This document shows positions 16,098 through 24,212 of a stretch of 61,717 nt of DNA, piece after piece (position 1 is the first letter of the stretch; each line of letters opens with the position of its first letter). Below the pieces are notes generated by a model, which saw only the letters and a program-made list of their open reading frames with translations, did no database searches and was not told where the DNA came from. A program made the position numbers and the translations under genes. Source of the DNA: Pseudonocardia acidicola (GTDB lineage: Bacteria; Actinomycetota; Actinomycetes; Mycobacteriales; Pseudonocardiaceae); contig NZ_JAAXLA010000039.1 in the NCBI RefSeq assembly GCF_012911935.1, positions 1 to 61,717 on the forward strand, read 5' to 3'.

Positions 16098-16565
16098 ATG
16101 AGTGACCGACTCGCGGCGGGCGACCCCGCGCCCTGCTTCACCCTCCCCGACGCCGACGGCAAGCCGGTCTCCCTGGCCGACTACCGCGGCCGTCGCGTCA
16201 TCGTCTACTTCTACCCGGCCGCCAGCACCCCCGGCTGCACGAAGCAGGCCTGCGACTTCCGCGACAACCTCGCCGAGCTGGGCGACGCCGGCATCGACGT
16301 CCTGGGCATCTCCCCCGACAAGCCGGCCAAGCTCGCGAAGTTCCGCGACAACGAGGGACTGACCTTCCCACTGCTGTCCGACCCGGACAAGACCGTGCTC
16401 ACCGAGTGGGGCGCCTTCGGCGAGAAGCAGATGTACGGCAAGACCGTCACCGGGGTCATCCGTTCGACCTTCCTCGTCGACGCCGAGGGGAAGATCGAGA
16501 AGGCGCTGTACAACGTGCGCGCCACCGGGCACGTCGCGAAACTGCGCAAGGACCTCACAATCTGA
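16098..16565 (+). CDS. bcp: Thioredoxin-dependent peroxiredoxin Bcp/PrxQ
   Basis: 155 residues, the usual PrxQ length. It reduces hydroperoxides through the peroxidatic Cys47 and resolving Cys52 in STPGCTKQAC, the atypical 2-Cys arrangement in one helix. Other conserved parts are VIVYFYP, LGISPDKPAKLAKF and GVIRSTFLVD. No UGA is present, so this peroxiredoxin is a Cys, not Sec, form. Probably cytoplasmic, with thioredoxin as reductant. Confidence 0.95.
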   Translation: MSDRLAAGDPAPCFTLPDADGKPVSLADYRGRRVIVYFYPAASTPGCTKQACDFRDNLAELGDAGIDVLGISPDKPAKLAKFRDNEGLTFPLLSDPDKTVLTEWGAFGEKQMYGKTVTGVIRSTFLVDAEGKIEKALYNVRATGHVAKLRKDLTI

Positions 16566-16571
16566 CCTTGT

Positions 16572-16899
16572 GGACGATTCGGAGCGGCGGGCTCACCGCA
16601 GCGCCGGAGGCGGTGGTCCGACGAGCACCTCGGCGAGGAACTCGCGGGATCGGGCCATCAGCCGCCTGCGCAGGAGGCTGATCGCTGCCGGTGCGGAGTC
16701 CGGCCGGTGCGAGGACTGCGGGCTGCGGGAGTGGCAGGGATGACCGCTGCCGCTCGCACTCGATCACGTCAATGCCGACCACACCGACAACCGGCCGGAG
16801 AACCTCCGTATCCTGTGCCCGAACTGCCACACGATCACCGATACATGGTGTGGAAGCAGCCGCCGGCGTAGCCCAACTGGCAGGAGGCCCTCGGTTTAG
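16572..16899 (+). pseudogene. Degenerate HNH endonuclease
   Basis: Pieces of an HNH protein can be read but not as one frame. RRWSDEHLGEELAGS (from 16608) resembles the N-terminal WxDxxL motif of actinobacterial HNH proteins. After a frame change and apparent deletion the frame continues as RLIAAGAESGRCEDCGLREW, is stopped by TGA 16741-16743, then resumes with PLPLALDHVNADHTDNRPEN and LRILCPNCHTITDTW. Zinc cysteines (CEDC, CPNC) and the DH...N catalytic core remain. The frame runs into the tRNA gene and ends at TAG 16897-16899, which is also the tRNA anticodon. A dead homing-type or mobile nuclease lodged against a tRNA is the simplest reading. Confidence 0.75.
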
Positions 16900-16935
16900 G
16901 TCCGAGACAGTGCGGGTTCGAATCCCGCCGCCGGC
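16862..16935 (+). tRNA. Unusual tRNA with UAG anticodon and short variable loop
   Basis: A full cloverleaf: acceptor GCCGGCG/CGCCGGC (16862-16868 with 16929-16935), a 3-bp D stem GCC/GGC, anticodon stem CTCGG/CCGAG with loop TTTAGGT (anticodon UAG at 16897-16899), a five-base variable loop ACAGT, and T arm GCGGG-TTCGAAT-CCCGC. The UAG anticodon reads CUA, a leucine codon, and the loop matches bacterial tRNA-Leu(UAG). However, leucine tRNAs carry a long variable arm and this one does not. CUA is presumably very rare in this genome. CCA is not encoded. A hairpin follows at 16942. Charging identity is unknown; it may be a mobile-element tRNA or a tRNA-like element. Confidence 0.8.
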
Positions 16936-16941
16936 ACCGGA

Positions 16942-16964
16942 GACCAGGCCGTACGTGCCTGGTC
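16942..16964 (+). terminator. Hairpin after the tRNA gene
   Basis: GACCAGGC, a seven-base loop, then GCCTGGTC, followed by CTCATT. It lies seven bases past the tRNA 3' end and would terminate its transcript. Confidence 0.65.
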
Positions 16965-16985
16965 CTCATTCCCGAACCGGGAGGC

Positions 16986-17669
16986 TCAGCGCCCCGCCGG
17001 CTCCGGCTCCGCGTCGGGCTCGATCTCCTCCGGCACCGGGCGCCGCGCGGCCACCACGATCCCGGCCAGCCCGATGAGGCCGCACACCACCGACACCGCG
17101 ATCAGCACGGGCGACGGCCGACCCGTGACCGCGTCACCCAGCACCACCATCGCCACCGTGCCGGGCAGGATCCCGACGACCGTGCCGATCACGTAGGGCA
17201 CGAACCGCACCGCGGAGAGCCCCGACAGGTAGTTGAGCACGGAGAACGGCACCAGCGGTACGAGCCGGAGCGACGCGACGGCGAGCGTGCCGTGGTGGTC
17301 CAGCCGCGTGCGTGCCCAGTGCACCGCCGCGCCGCGGGCGTAGCGCCGCACGAGCCGCCCACCGGTCATCCGGACCAGCCAGAACGCGAATGCGGCAGCG
17401 AGCGTGGTGGCCAGCAAGGTCAGCGCGAGGCCGAGCAACGAGCCGAACAGCAGACCCGCGGCCAGGGTGAACACCGTGCGCGGGACCGGGGTGACGGTCA
17501 GCGCCGCCTGCAGCCCGACGAACAGCGCAGGTGCCCAGAGCCCGGCCGCGGCCATCATGGCCTGCAGGTCGCGGATGCCGGGTACGCCGTGCGTGTAGGC
17601 GACCAGCGCCACCCCCACCACCAGGACCACCGTTGCGAGACCGGCGATCACCGGGCGCCACCACGTCAC
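16986..17669 (-). CDS. TVP38/TMEM64 (VTT domain) membrane protein
   Basis: About 227 residues from GTG 17669 (VTWWRPVIAGL). Upstream codons are Arg-rich and unlike the family, so the longer start is rejected. Five or six hydrophobic segments are visible. The VTT core includes the reentrant-loop-like segment FTLAAGLLFGSLLGLALTLL and SLRLVPLVPFSVLNYLSG, whose Pro/Asn motif is typical. This DedA-related family is implicated in lipid or membrane homeostasis; the transported substrate is unknown. The acidic C-terminal tail is disordered. Confidence 0.85.
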   Translation of the reverse strand: MTWWRPVIAGLATVVLVVGVALVAYTHGVPGIRDLQAMMAAAGLWAPALFVGLQAALTVTPVPRTVFTLAAGLLFGSLLGLALTLLATTLAAAFAFWLVRMTGGRLVRRYARGAAVHWARTRLDHHGTLAVASLRLVPLVPFSVLNYLSGLSAVRFVPYVIGTVVGILPGTVAMVVLGDAVTGRPSPVLIAVSVVCGLIGLAGIVVAARRPVPEEIEPDAEPEPAGR

Positions 17670-17815
17670 ACCTCGACGGTACCGGCGCCGGACACGCCGC
17701 TCCCGGCCCCGGTCGACCGTTGTCCGGTTGCTTACCGAATGCACACCGGAGCGCCACCCCGGCCCGCTGACGACCTCGTGCAGGCGCGGAGTCGCGGCGG
17801 CTAACGTGATCGACC

Positions 17816-18229
17816 GTGAGTACGCCTGATCAGCCCGGCCGCCCCGCCCTCGACCTGGATCCGGACGGCCTCGCCGTGCGCCGGGAGGTCCTCGGCTCGC
17901 AGCACGTCGACGCCGCGCTGGAGCGCGCGGACGCCACCACCGCCGAGTTCCAGGAGATGATCACCCGCTACGCGTGGGGCGGCATCTGGACCCGCCCCGG
18001 GCTCGACCGCCGGATGCGCAGCGCGATCACCATCACCGCGCTCGTCGCGCACGGCCACCTGGCCGAGCTGGAGCTGCACCTGCGCGCGGCGCTGCGCAAC
18101 GGGCTGACCCGCGAGGAGATCGTCGAGGTGCTCATGCAGACCGCGATCTACTGCGGCGTGCCGGCGGCCAACTCGGCGTTCGGCGTCGCACGGCGGGTGC
18201 TCGCCGAGCAGCCCGACGCCGCGAGCTGA
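17816..18229 (+). CDS. Carboxymuconolactone decarboxylase (PcaC/AhpD-fold) protein
   Basis: 137 residues, a typical PcaC length. Family features: REVLGSQHVDAAL, EFQEMITRYAWGGIWTRPGL, and the C-terminal LTREEIVEVLMQTAIYCGVPAAN. This matches 4-carboxymuconolactone decarboxylase of the protocatechuate branch of the beta-ketoadipate pathway. No other pca gene is adjacent, so the pathway role is uncertain. The lone Cys (AIYCG) shows it is not a CxxC AhpD peroxidase. A link to the benzoyl-CoA cluster 25 kb away is possible but not shown. Confidence 0.82.
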   Translation: MSTPDQPGRPALDLDPDGLAVRREVLGSQHVDAALERADATTAEFQEMITRYAWGGIWTRPGLDRRMRSAITITALVAHGHLAELELHLRAALRNGLTREEIVEVLMQTAIYCGVPAANSAFGVARRVLAEQPDAAS

Positions 18230-18244
18230 CCGCCGACCGGGTAC

Positions 18245-18859
18245 TCAGCCCGCCAGCGCCGCGAGGTGCGGCAGCAGCGCCCGCATGGCCCGGCCCCGGT
18301 GCGACGCGGCGTCCTTCTCCTCCGCCGAGAGCTCGGCCGAGGTCCGCTCCTCGCCGTCGGGCACGAAGATCGGGTCGTAACCGAAGCCGTTCGTCCCGCG
18401 AGGCGCCCGGACCAGCCGGCCCCGCCACTCGCCGTGCACGACGACCTCGGTGGGCTCGGCGCCGCCCGGCACGACCAGCGCGGCCGCGCACACGAACGCG
18501 GCGCCGCGGCGCTCGTCCGGGACGTCGCCGAGCTGCCCGAGCAGCAGCTGCGTGTTCCCCAGGTCGTCGCCGTGCCGCCCCGACCAGCGCGCGGAGAGCA
18601 CCCCGGGCATCCCGTTCAGCGCGTCCACGGCGAGACCGGAATCGTCGGCCACGGCCGGCAGCCCGGTGGCCGACGCCGCGTCGCGCGCCTTGGCCAGGGC
18701 GTTCTCGGCGAACGTCGCCCCGGTCTCGGGTGCCTCCGGGAACTCGGGCCCGTCGGCCAGCCCGAGCACCTCGATGTCACCGAGTTCGGCCGCGGCCAGC
18801 ATCCGGCGCAGCTCGACGAGCTTGCCGGTGTTGCGCGTCGCCACCAGGAGCTTGCTCAC
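18245..18859 (-). CDS. rdgB: RdgB/HAM1 non-canonical purine NTP pyrophosphatase
   Basis: 204 residues. Hydrolyses dITP/XTP to the monophosphate, cleansing the nucleotide pool. Motifs: the N-terminal [14 protein letters not shown] (substrate and phosphate binding), [25 protein letters not shown], and [11 protein letters not shown] near the C-terminus. GTG 18859 overlaps the rph stop by four bases (GTGA), so rph and rdgB are translationally coupled, the usual actinobacterial arrangement. Confidence 0.96.
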   Translation of the reverse strand: MSKLLVATRNTGKLVELRRMLAAAELGDIEVLGLADGPEFPEAPETGATFAENALAKARDAASATGLPAVADDSGLAVDALNGMPGVLSARWSGRHGDDLGNTQLLLGQLGDVPDERRGAAFVCAAALVVPGGAEPTEVVVHGEWRGRLVRAPRGTNGFGYDPIFVPDGEERTSAELSAEEKDAASHRGRAMRALLPHLAALAG

Positions 18860-19611
18860 GAGGCCTGCTCCGGCAGCTCGCCCGGGTACGGCTCGGCCAG
18901 CGCGGCCGCCTGGATCTTCGCCAGCTCCCGGATCCCGCCCAGCGCCATGTCGAGCATGGAGTCGAGCGTGCGGCGGGTGAAGGTCGCGCCCTCCCCGGTG
19001 CCCTGCACCTCGATCAGTGTGCCGGTGTCGGTGGCCACCACGTTGGTGTCGACCTCGGCGCGCGAGTCCTCGGAGTAGGGCAGGTCCAGCCGCACCCGGC
19101 CGTCGACGACGCCGACGCTGACCGCGGCGACCTGGCAGGACAGCGGCTTGGGGTCGGCGAGCCGGCCGTGCGCGCCGAGCCAGGTCACGGCGTCGGCCAG
19201 CGCGACGTAGGCGCCCGTGATGGCGGCGGTCCGGGTGCCGCCGTCGGCCTGCAGCACGTCGCAGTCGATCGCGATGGTGTTCTCGCCCAGCGCGGCGAGG
19301 TCGATGCAGGCCCGCAGCGAGCGGCCGATCAGCCGGCTGATCTCGTGGGTCCGCCCGCCGATCCTGCCCTTGACCGACTCCCGGTCGCTGCGGGTGTGCG
19401 TCGCCGACGGGAGCATCGCGTACTCGGCGGTCACCCAGCCCAGCCCCGAGCCGGTACGCCAGCGCGGCACCCCTTCGGTCACGCTCGCCGCACACAGCAC
19501 CGTGGTGTCACCGAACCCGACGAGCACCGATCCCGCCGGGTGCTTCTGGAAGCCGCGGGTGATGCGCACGGGGCGCAGTTCGTCGTCGGACCTACCGTCT
19601 GCTCGTGTCAC
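18856..19611 (-). CDS. rph: Ribonuclease PH
   Basis: 251 residues. Phosphate-dependent 3'-exoribonuclease that trims tRNA 3' ends. Recognised by the near-N-terminal [52 protein letters not shown] (phosphate and RNA binding), [19 protein letters not shown], and [16 protein letters not shown] 19611 begins just after the last upstream stop. Part of the conserved murI-MBL-rph-rdgB order, although in this genome a DUF2231 gene on the other strand separates it from the MBL gene. Confidence 0.96.
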   Translation of the reverse strand: MTRADGRSDDELRPVRITRGFQKHPAGSVLVGFGDTTVLCAASVTEGVPRWRTGSGLGWVTAEYAMLPSATHTRSDRESVKGRIGGRTHEISRLIGRSLRACIDLAALGENTIAIDCDVLQADGGTRTAAITGAYVALADAVTWLGAHGRLADPKPLSCQVAAVSVGVVDGRVRLDLPYSEDSRAEVDTNVVATDTGTLIEVQGTGEGATFTRRTLDSMLDMALGGIRELAKIQAAALAEPYPGELPEQAS

Positions 19612-19671
19612 CGCGATAGCTTAGGCGCGCTCGGCAGATGCCCCGTTCACACGTCCCATGGTGGCCCATCG

Positions 19672-20154
19672 ATGATCTTGATCGGCGGAATCCCCGCTCA
19701 CCCCTTGATCATCCATTGCGTCGTCGTCCTGCTGCCGCTGGCCGCCCTCGGGGCCATCGTCATCGCCGTCCGCCCCGCGTGGCGGCGCTCGCTGGGCGTC
19801 CCGCTCGCGCTGATCACACTGGTCGCCGTGGCGGCCGTGCCCGTGGCCGTGCTGACCGGCGAGCAGCTGCAGACCGCGTTGAACGGCGGCGGCCCCCTGG
19901 TCCTGGAGCACGCTCGGCGCGCCCACATGCTGCTGCCCTACGCCGTCGCCTTCGGCGTCCTGGTGCTGGTGACGGTCGGGGCGGGCTGGCGGGCGGACCG
20001 GACCACCGAGCCGGGCAACGGCGGCCTCGTCTGGCGCCGGACCACGACGATCGCCGGTGTGCTCGCGGCGGTGCTGGGCGTCGTCGTCGCCGGTCTGGTG
20101 GTCTGGATCGGGGACGCCGGCGCGACGGCGGTCTGGCAAGGCGTCGTCCGCTGA
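19672..20154 (+). CDS. DUF2231-family membrane protein
   Basis: 160 residues with four predicted membrane segments: HPLIIHCVVVLLPLAALGAI, a second after ArgArgSer (LGVPLALITLVAVAAVPVAV), a third (AHMLLPYAVAFGVLVLVTV) and the last (IAGVLAAVLGVVVAGLVVWI). The opening IGGIPAHPLIIH with HP..H histidines is the DUF2231 signature, a heme-protein-like membrane family without a settled role. Encoded opposite to the rph operon, between rph and the MBL gene. Confidence 0.85.
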   Translation: MILIGGIPAHPLIIHCVVVLLPLAALGAIVIAVRPAWRRSLGVPLALITLVAVAAVPVAVLTGEQLQTALNGGGPLVLEHARRAHMLLPYAVAFGVLVLVTVGAGWRADRTTEPGNGGLVWRRTTTIAGVLAAVLGVVVAGLVVWIGDAGATAVWQGVVR

Positions 20155-20167
20155 TCGTGCCCGGGGC

Positions 20168-20953
20168 TCAGATGTCGTAGCTCGCGTCCGGGTGGACGAC
20201 CTCGGCCGGCCCGTCGAAGGTCTCCTTGGCCTCGGCCAGCAAGTGTGCACCGTCGTACCAGGCCGGGACGTGCGTGATCAGCAACCGGCCGACGCCGGCG
20301 GCGGTCGCGTGCTCGCCCGCCTGCCGTCCGCTCAGGTGCACGCCCGGCGGCTGCGGCTCGCCGGTCTCGGAGAGGTGCGGCCAGGTGGCCTCGCAGAGCA
20401 GGACGTCGGCGCCGCGGGCCAGCTCGATCAGGCCCTCCGACGGACCGGTGTCGCCGCTGTAGACCAGGCTGCGCCCGCCGTGCTCGACGCGCAGCCCGTA
20501 TGCCTCGCACACGTGGTCCACGGCCCGGGCACGCAGCACCACGCCGGCCACGTCGGCGACCGTGCCGTCGCCGAGCACCCGGAAGTCGAGGACGTCGCCC
20601 AGGTCGGTCTCGGTGCGCTCCGCCGCCGACGGCGCGTAGGCCGCGGCGAGCCGGTCCGGGGCCTCCGCCGGGGCGTGCACCTCGATCCGCCGCCGCGTCG
20701 CGTCGTACGGCGGCCGTGGGTGGTAGCGGCGGCTCACGACCAGGCTCGACATGTCCGAACAGTGGTCGGGGTGCAGGTGCGACAGCGCGACGGCATCGAG
20801 TTCCCACGGGTCGAGATGGCGCTGCAGCGCCCCGAACGTCCCGTTCCCGAGGTCGAGGGCGAGCCGGACGTCACCGGCCTCGACGAGGTATCCCGACGCG
20901 GGCGAACCCGGCCCCGGTCCGCTGCCCGAACAGCCGAGCACGATCAGCCGCAT
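20168..20953 (-). CDS. MBL-fold phosphodiesterase, Rv1339-like (atypical class II cAMP phosphodiesterase)
   Basis: 261 residues. Metallo-beta-lactamase fold with metal ligands in SHLHPDHCSD (HxHxDH), a downstream Asp in VYSGDTGP, and a final His in LLITHVP. Its place beside rph matches M. tuberculosis Rv1339, a cyclic-nucleotide phosphodiesterase; that function is transferred by family and position. RNase Z-like or AttM-like activity cannot be excluded. It probably acts in the cytoplasm; no signal peptide. Confidence 0.85.
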   Translation of the reverse strand: MRLIVLGCSGSGPGPGSPASGYLVEAGDVRLALDLGNGTFGALQRHLDPWELDAVALSHLHPDHCSDMSSLVVSRRYHPRPPYDATRRRIEVHAPAEAPDRLAAAYAPSAAERTETDLGDVLDFRVLGDGTVADVAGVVLRARAVDHVCEAYGLRVEHGGRSLVYSGDTGPSEGLIELARGADVLLCEATWPHLSETGEPQPPGVHLSGRQAGEHATAAGVGRLLITHVPAWYDGAHLLAEAKETFDGPAEVVHPDASYDI

Positions 20954-21002
20954 GAACGGAGAGGCTAACGCGCACGGGAACGGGCGCAGAAGTCACGCTC
21001 GG

Positions 21003-21419
21003 TCAGCGCGCCCGCGTCCGGCGTAACCACCACAACCCGAAGAGCGGCAGCACGAGCGGCACGAATCCGTAGCCGCGGCCGTAGACCGACCAGACGGTGT
21101 CGTCCGGGAAGTCGGCTGCGTCGAGGACCGTCACAGTGCCGATCACCAGCACCCCGATCAGCTCGAATCCGACCGCCGCCCAGGCCAGCCGCCGGCGGCC
21201 CGGGCCGTGCCCGGCCAGCCCGATGGTCGCCAGGATGTACACGACGCCGGCCACCGCGGACAGCAGGTAGGCCAGCGGGGCCTCGCTGAACTTGGTCGCG
21301 ATCTGCACCGCGGCCCGCGCCGTCGCGGACAGCGCGAAGATCGCGTAGACGGCGATGAGGACCCGTCCGGGCCCGCTGGACGTCGCCCGCGGCTGCGACG
21401 CCGGCGCCGGCTCAGACAC
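21003..21419 (-). CDS. Small integral membrane protein, Rv1342c-like (DUF3817)
   Basis: 138 residues with three to four membrane segments (VLIAVYAIFALSATARAAVQ, LAYLLSAVAGVVYILATIGL, AAVGFELIGVLVIGTVTVL and the C-terminal FVPLVLPLFGLWWL). No catalytic motif. The ATG at 21419 overlaps the end of the upstream membrane gene (stop 21412-21414). The pair resembles the membrane proteins after rph-rdgB in mycobacteria. Role unknown. Confidence 0.75.
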   Translation of the reverse strand: MSEPAPASQPRATSSGPGRVLIAVYAIFALSATARAAVQIATKFSEAPLAYLLSAVAGVVYILATIGLAGHGPGRRRLAWAAVGFELIGVLVIGTVTVLDAADFPDDTVWSVYGRGYGFVPLVLPLFGLWWLRRTRAR

Positions 21420-21777
21420 CGCCGGCCGCCCAGAGTCCCTGCAGCCGCAGCACGGCGACGCCGGTGGCGATCGCGGCGACCGCGATGACCGTGCCGCCCC
21501 AGCGCGTCGGCTCGGCGTTCGCGAACTGCAGCGCGATCGGCATCACGCACACCGAGACCACGAGATAGATGAGGAACGTGCTCGTCTCGGGCAGGTGCAC
21601 TCCCCGGAACACCTGGGCCGCGGCGATCACGGCCTGGACCACGAGCAGCGCCTCGACCACGCCGGTGGCCAGCGTGTGCACACGGGTGGGCGGACGGTTC
21701 AGGACGGTGCTGACGATGCCGAAGACCGCCAGCGCGCCGGTCGCGATGAGCACCACGACCACGAGGGCGTCGATCAC
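21412..21777 (-). CDS. Small integral membrane protein
   Basis: 121 residues from GTG 21777, which overlaps the MFS stop by four bases (GTGA). Four hydrophobic segments: ALVVVVLIATGALAVFGIVS, VVEALLVVQAVIAAAQVF, FLIYLVVSVCVMPIALQF and GGTVIAVAAIATGVAVLRLQ. No recognised motif. Translated as part of a three-gene unit with the MFS transporter and the DUF3817-like gene. Confidence 0.7.
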   Translation of the reverse strand: MIDALVVVVLIATGALAVFGIVSTVLNRPPTRVHTLATGVVEALLVVQAVIAAAQVFRGVHLPETSTFLIYLVVSVCVMPIALQFANAEPTRWGGTVIAVAAIATGVAVLRLQGLWAAGGV

Positions 21778-22985
21778 TCGGCGGACGCTACTCCAGCCGT
21801 GCAGCAGGCGGGTTCGCGGACCGTGACCTCGTCCGACGGGGCCGGGACCGGCCGGCGACGGGCCGCGCTGACGAGCAGGGCCAGCGCGGCGACGCCGAGC
21901 ACCGCGGCGAGCGGGGGCAGCACCAGCACCCCGGACCGGCTGATGATCAGCCCGCCGAACACCCCGGACAACCCCGCACCCAGGTAGATCGCGGAGGCGT
22001 TGAGGGAGAGCAGCAGTCCGCTGTTCACCGGTGCCAGCTCGATCAGCCAGTTCTGGATCGGCGGGTTCACCGACCACGTGAACATGCCCCACACGAACAG
22101 GGCGACAGCCGCGCCGGCGACGGTGGTGGCGGTCAGCGGCAGCGTCGCCAGCACCAGCACGAACCCGACGAAGATGACGACCAGCGGGCGACGGCTACCG
22201 AAACGGTCGGTCAGCCGGCCGCCGAGCGCGTTGCCGGTCGCCGCGCCCAGCCCGTAGACGAGCAGCAGCAGGCTCACGGTCACCCCGCGCACGCCGGCCG
22301 CGGCGTCGAGCAGCGACGTGATGAAGGTGAACACGCTCATCGCGGCGAGCACCGCGAGCACGGTCATCGACAGCACCGTCAGCACCCGGCGATCTGCGGC
22401 CACCGCGAACCGTTCCCGCAGGCTCACGACAGGTGGTGCGGCCACCGTCGGCACGGCGAGCCGGACCGCGACCGCGGCGACCAACGATGCCGCCGCCACC
22501 AGCGCGAACACGCCCTGGTAGCCCAGCGAGGCGCCGAGCAGGCTGCCGGTCGGCACGCCCAGGATGAGCGCGAAGGTGAGCCCGCCGAACACGATCGCGA
22601 CGGCCCGCCCGCGGCGCTCGGGCGGGCTCAGCTCGGTGGCGACGAGGGTCGCGGCCGGGGTGTAGACGGCGGCGCCGAGCGCGCTGACCACGCGCGCCCC
22701 CATCAGCAGCGGGTAGTTCGGCGCCAGCGCGGCCAGCGCGTTGCCCAGCGCCCCGACCAGCAGCGCGACGACCAGCAACCGGCGCCGCTCCCAGCGCCCG
22801 GTCGCCGCCGCGAGCAGCGGCGCGCTCACGGCGTAGGCGATGGCGAAGACGGTGACGAGCTGGCCGGCGCTGGTCGGCGACACGCCGAGCTCGCCGGCGA
22901 CCTCGGGCAGGACTCCCGAGACGACGTAACCGCTGGTACCGACGGCGAACGCGCCGGCTGCCAGTAGATAGGTGCGTGCGGTCAT
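21774..22985 (-). CDS. MFS transporter, DHA1 (AraJ/PbuE-like) family
   Basis: 403 residues, 12 predicted membrane segments. Family features: YLLAAGAFAVGTSGYVVSGVLP at the N-terminus, loop 2-3 motif A (RWERRRLLVVALLVGALGNA), and the TM4-TM5 region GRAVAIVFGGLTFALILGVP. Drug or nucleoside efflux are the common roles of this subfamily. It is divergent from an ArsR-type repressor gene with repeated operator-like sites between them, so it is probably controlled by that repressor and its ligand. Confidence 0.88.
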   Translation of the reverse strand: MTARTYLLAAGAFAVGTSGYVVSGVLPEVAGELGVSPTSAGQLVTVFAIAYAVSAPLLAAATGRWERRRLLVVALLVGALGNALAALAPNYPLLMGARVVSALGAAVYTPAATLVATELSPPERRGRAVAIVFGGLTFALILGVPTGSLLGASLGYQGVFALVAAASLVAAVAVRLAVPTVAAPPVVSLRERFAVAADRRVLTVLSMTVLAVLAAMSVFTFITSLLDAAAGVRGVTVSLLLLVYGLGAATGNALGGRLTDRFGSRRPLVVIFVGFVLVLATLPLTATTVAGAAVALFVWGMFTWSVNPPIQNWLIELAPVNSGLLLSLNASAIYLGAGLSGVFGGLIISRSGVLVLPPLAAVLGVAALALLVSAARRRPVPAPSDEVTVREPACCTAGVASAE

Positions 22986-23019
22986 GCCACTCCCCCAGGC
23001 CTCACCACTGATTCGATGG

Positions 23020-23062
23020 TTACCGTACTACGATGTGCATCGAACTACGATAGCCGTCGTAC
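23020..23062. promoter_or_regulatory. Operator-like repeats between the MFS and ArsR genes
   Basis: ACTACGAT occurs twice (about 23027-23034 and 23044-23051) around GTGCATCGA. Outer ATGGT...ACCAT sequences form a wider dyad across the gap. The site covers the space where both divergent promoters must lie, consistent with autoregulation by the ArsR-type protein. Confidence 0.5.
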
Positions 23063-23071
23063 CATGTGGCC

Positions 23072-23392
23072 ATGGCCACGACCGAGACGGCCGCGCTCCC
23101 CCACCCGAGCCGCGCGGAGATGCGGATCGACGCAGTACTGCACGCCTTGGCCGATCCGGTCCGGCTGCAGATCGTCCGTGAGCTCGCGGACGCGCCGGGT
23201 GGGATCGCCTGCGGCACCCTCGACCTGCCGGTGGGCAAGTCGACCGTCACCCACCACCTGCGCACGCTGCGTGAAGCCGGCGTCATCCGGACCCGCCCGG
23301 AGGGCACGTCGCGGATCAGCACACTGCGCCGCGACGACCTCGACGCGCTCTACCCCGGGCTGCTCGACGGCGTCCTCGCCGCCGAACGCTGA
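23072..23392 (+). CDS. ArsR/SmtB-family winged-helix repressor
   Basis: 106 residues. The wHTH is clear: LHALADPVRLQIVRELAD, CGTLDLPVGKSTVTHHLRTL (recognition helix) and the wing IRTRPEGTSRISTLRRDDLD. No CxC metal site of the ArsR/CadC type is present; the single Cys20-group residue (IACGTL) precedes the recognition helix, so the inducer is probably organic rather than a metal. ATG 23072 is preferred; GTG 23066 is possible. Divergent from, and likely controlling, the MFS gene. Confidence 0.88.
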   Translation: MATTETAALPHPSRAEMRIDAVLHALADPVRLQIVRELADAPGGIACGTLDLPVGKSTVTHHLRTLREAGVIRTRPEGTSRISTLRRDDLDALYPGLLDGVLAAER

Positions 23393-23402
23393 GCCCCCGG
23401 CC

Positions 23403-24212
23403 TCACCCGGCGGGCGCCACCACGCCGATCTCCGGGCCGAGGAAGCGCCGGCCCAGCCTGCGGAACGGTTCCGGGTCCCCGGTCGCGATGAACTCGTGCG
23501 GCTCGGGTGCCGGGTCCTCAGGGTCACGGGCCAGGTCGCGGTCGAGCAACAGCCGGTACACGTCCTTGGCCGTCTCGTCGGCGCTCGAGACGAGCGTGAC
23601 GTCCGGGCCCAGCACGATCTGCAGCACGCCCGCCAGCAGCGGGTAGTGCGTGCAGCCGAGTACGACGGTGTCCACCCGGGCCCGCTGCAGCGGCTCCAGG
23701 TAGCTCTGAGCCAGGCCGAGGATCTGCCGGCCGCTCGTCATGCCACGTTCCACGAAGTCGACGAAGCGCGGGCACGCGACCGCGGTGACGTCGATGTCGC
23801 GCGCCGCGGCGAACGCGTCGGTGTAGGCGCCCGATGCGATGGTGGCCCGGGTGCCGATGACCCCGATCCGGCCGGTGCGGGTGGCGGCGACGGCCCGGCG
23901 CACCGCCGGCAGCACCACCTCGACGACCGGCACCGGGTAGCGCTCGCGGGCGTCGGCCAGGCACGCCGCCGACGCGGTGTTGCACGCGATGACCAGCATC
24001 TTGACGCCGCGCGCGACGAGGTCGTCGCCGATGGCGAGGGCGTGCCGGCGGATGTCGGCGATGCGCAACGGACCGTACGGCCCGTTCGCGGTGTCCCCGA
24101 CGTAGATGACCCGCTCAGCGGGCAACTGGTCGATCACGGCCCGGGCCACGGTGAGGCCACCGACGCCCGAGTCGAATATCCCGATGGGGGCGTCGCGATC
24201 CCGTTCGGTCAC
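23403..24212 (-). CDS. murI: Glutamate racemase
   Basis: 269 residues. Supplies D-glutamate for peptidoglycan. Catalytic cysteines sit in [10 protein letters not shown] and [10 protein letters not shown]; other motifs are [16 protein letters not shown] and [14 protein letters not shown] 24212 overlaps the rhomboid stop by four bases, indicating coupled translation. The position after rhomboid and cysM is the mycobacterial order. Confidence 0.96.
   Translation of the reverse strand: MTERDRDAPIGIFDSGVGGLTVARAVIDQLPAERVIYVGDTANGPYGPLRIADIRRHALAIGDDLVARGVKMLVIACNTASAACLADARERYPVPVVEVVLPAVRRAVAATRTGRIGVIGTRATIASGAYTDAFAAARDIDVTAVACPRFVDFVERGMTSGRQILGLAQSYLEPLQRARVDTVVLGCTHYPLLAGVLQIVLGPDVTLVSSADETAKDVYRLLLDRDLARDPEDPAPEPHEFIATGDPEPFRRLGRRFLGPEIGVVAPAG

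Noticed and set aside
16741..16743. UGA in the HNH nuclease frame as another Sec codon
   Set aside because: The position is not a Cys site in HNH proteins (usually a basic residue), an independent frame change lies upstream, and the gene is otherwise degraded. A nonsense mutation is simpler.
16862..16935. The UAG-anticodon tRNA as tRNA-Sec
   Set aside because: It lacks the UCA anticodon, the 8-bp acceptor stem and the long variable arm.
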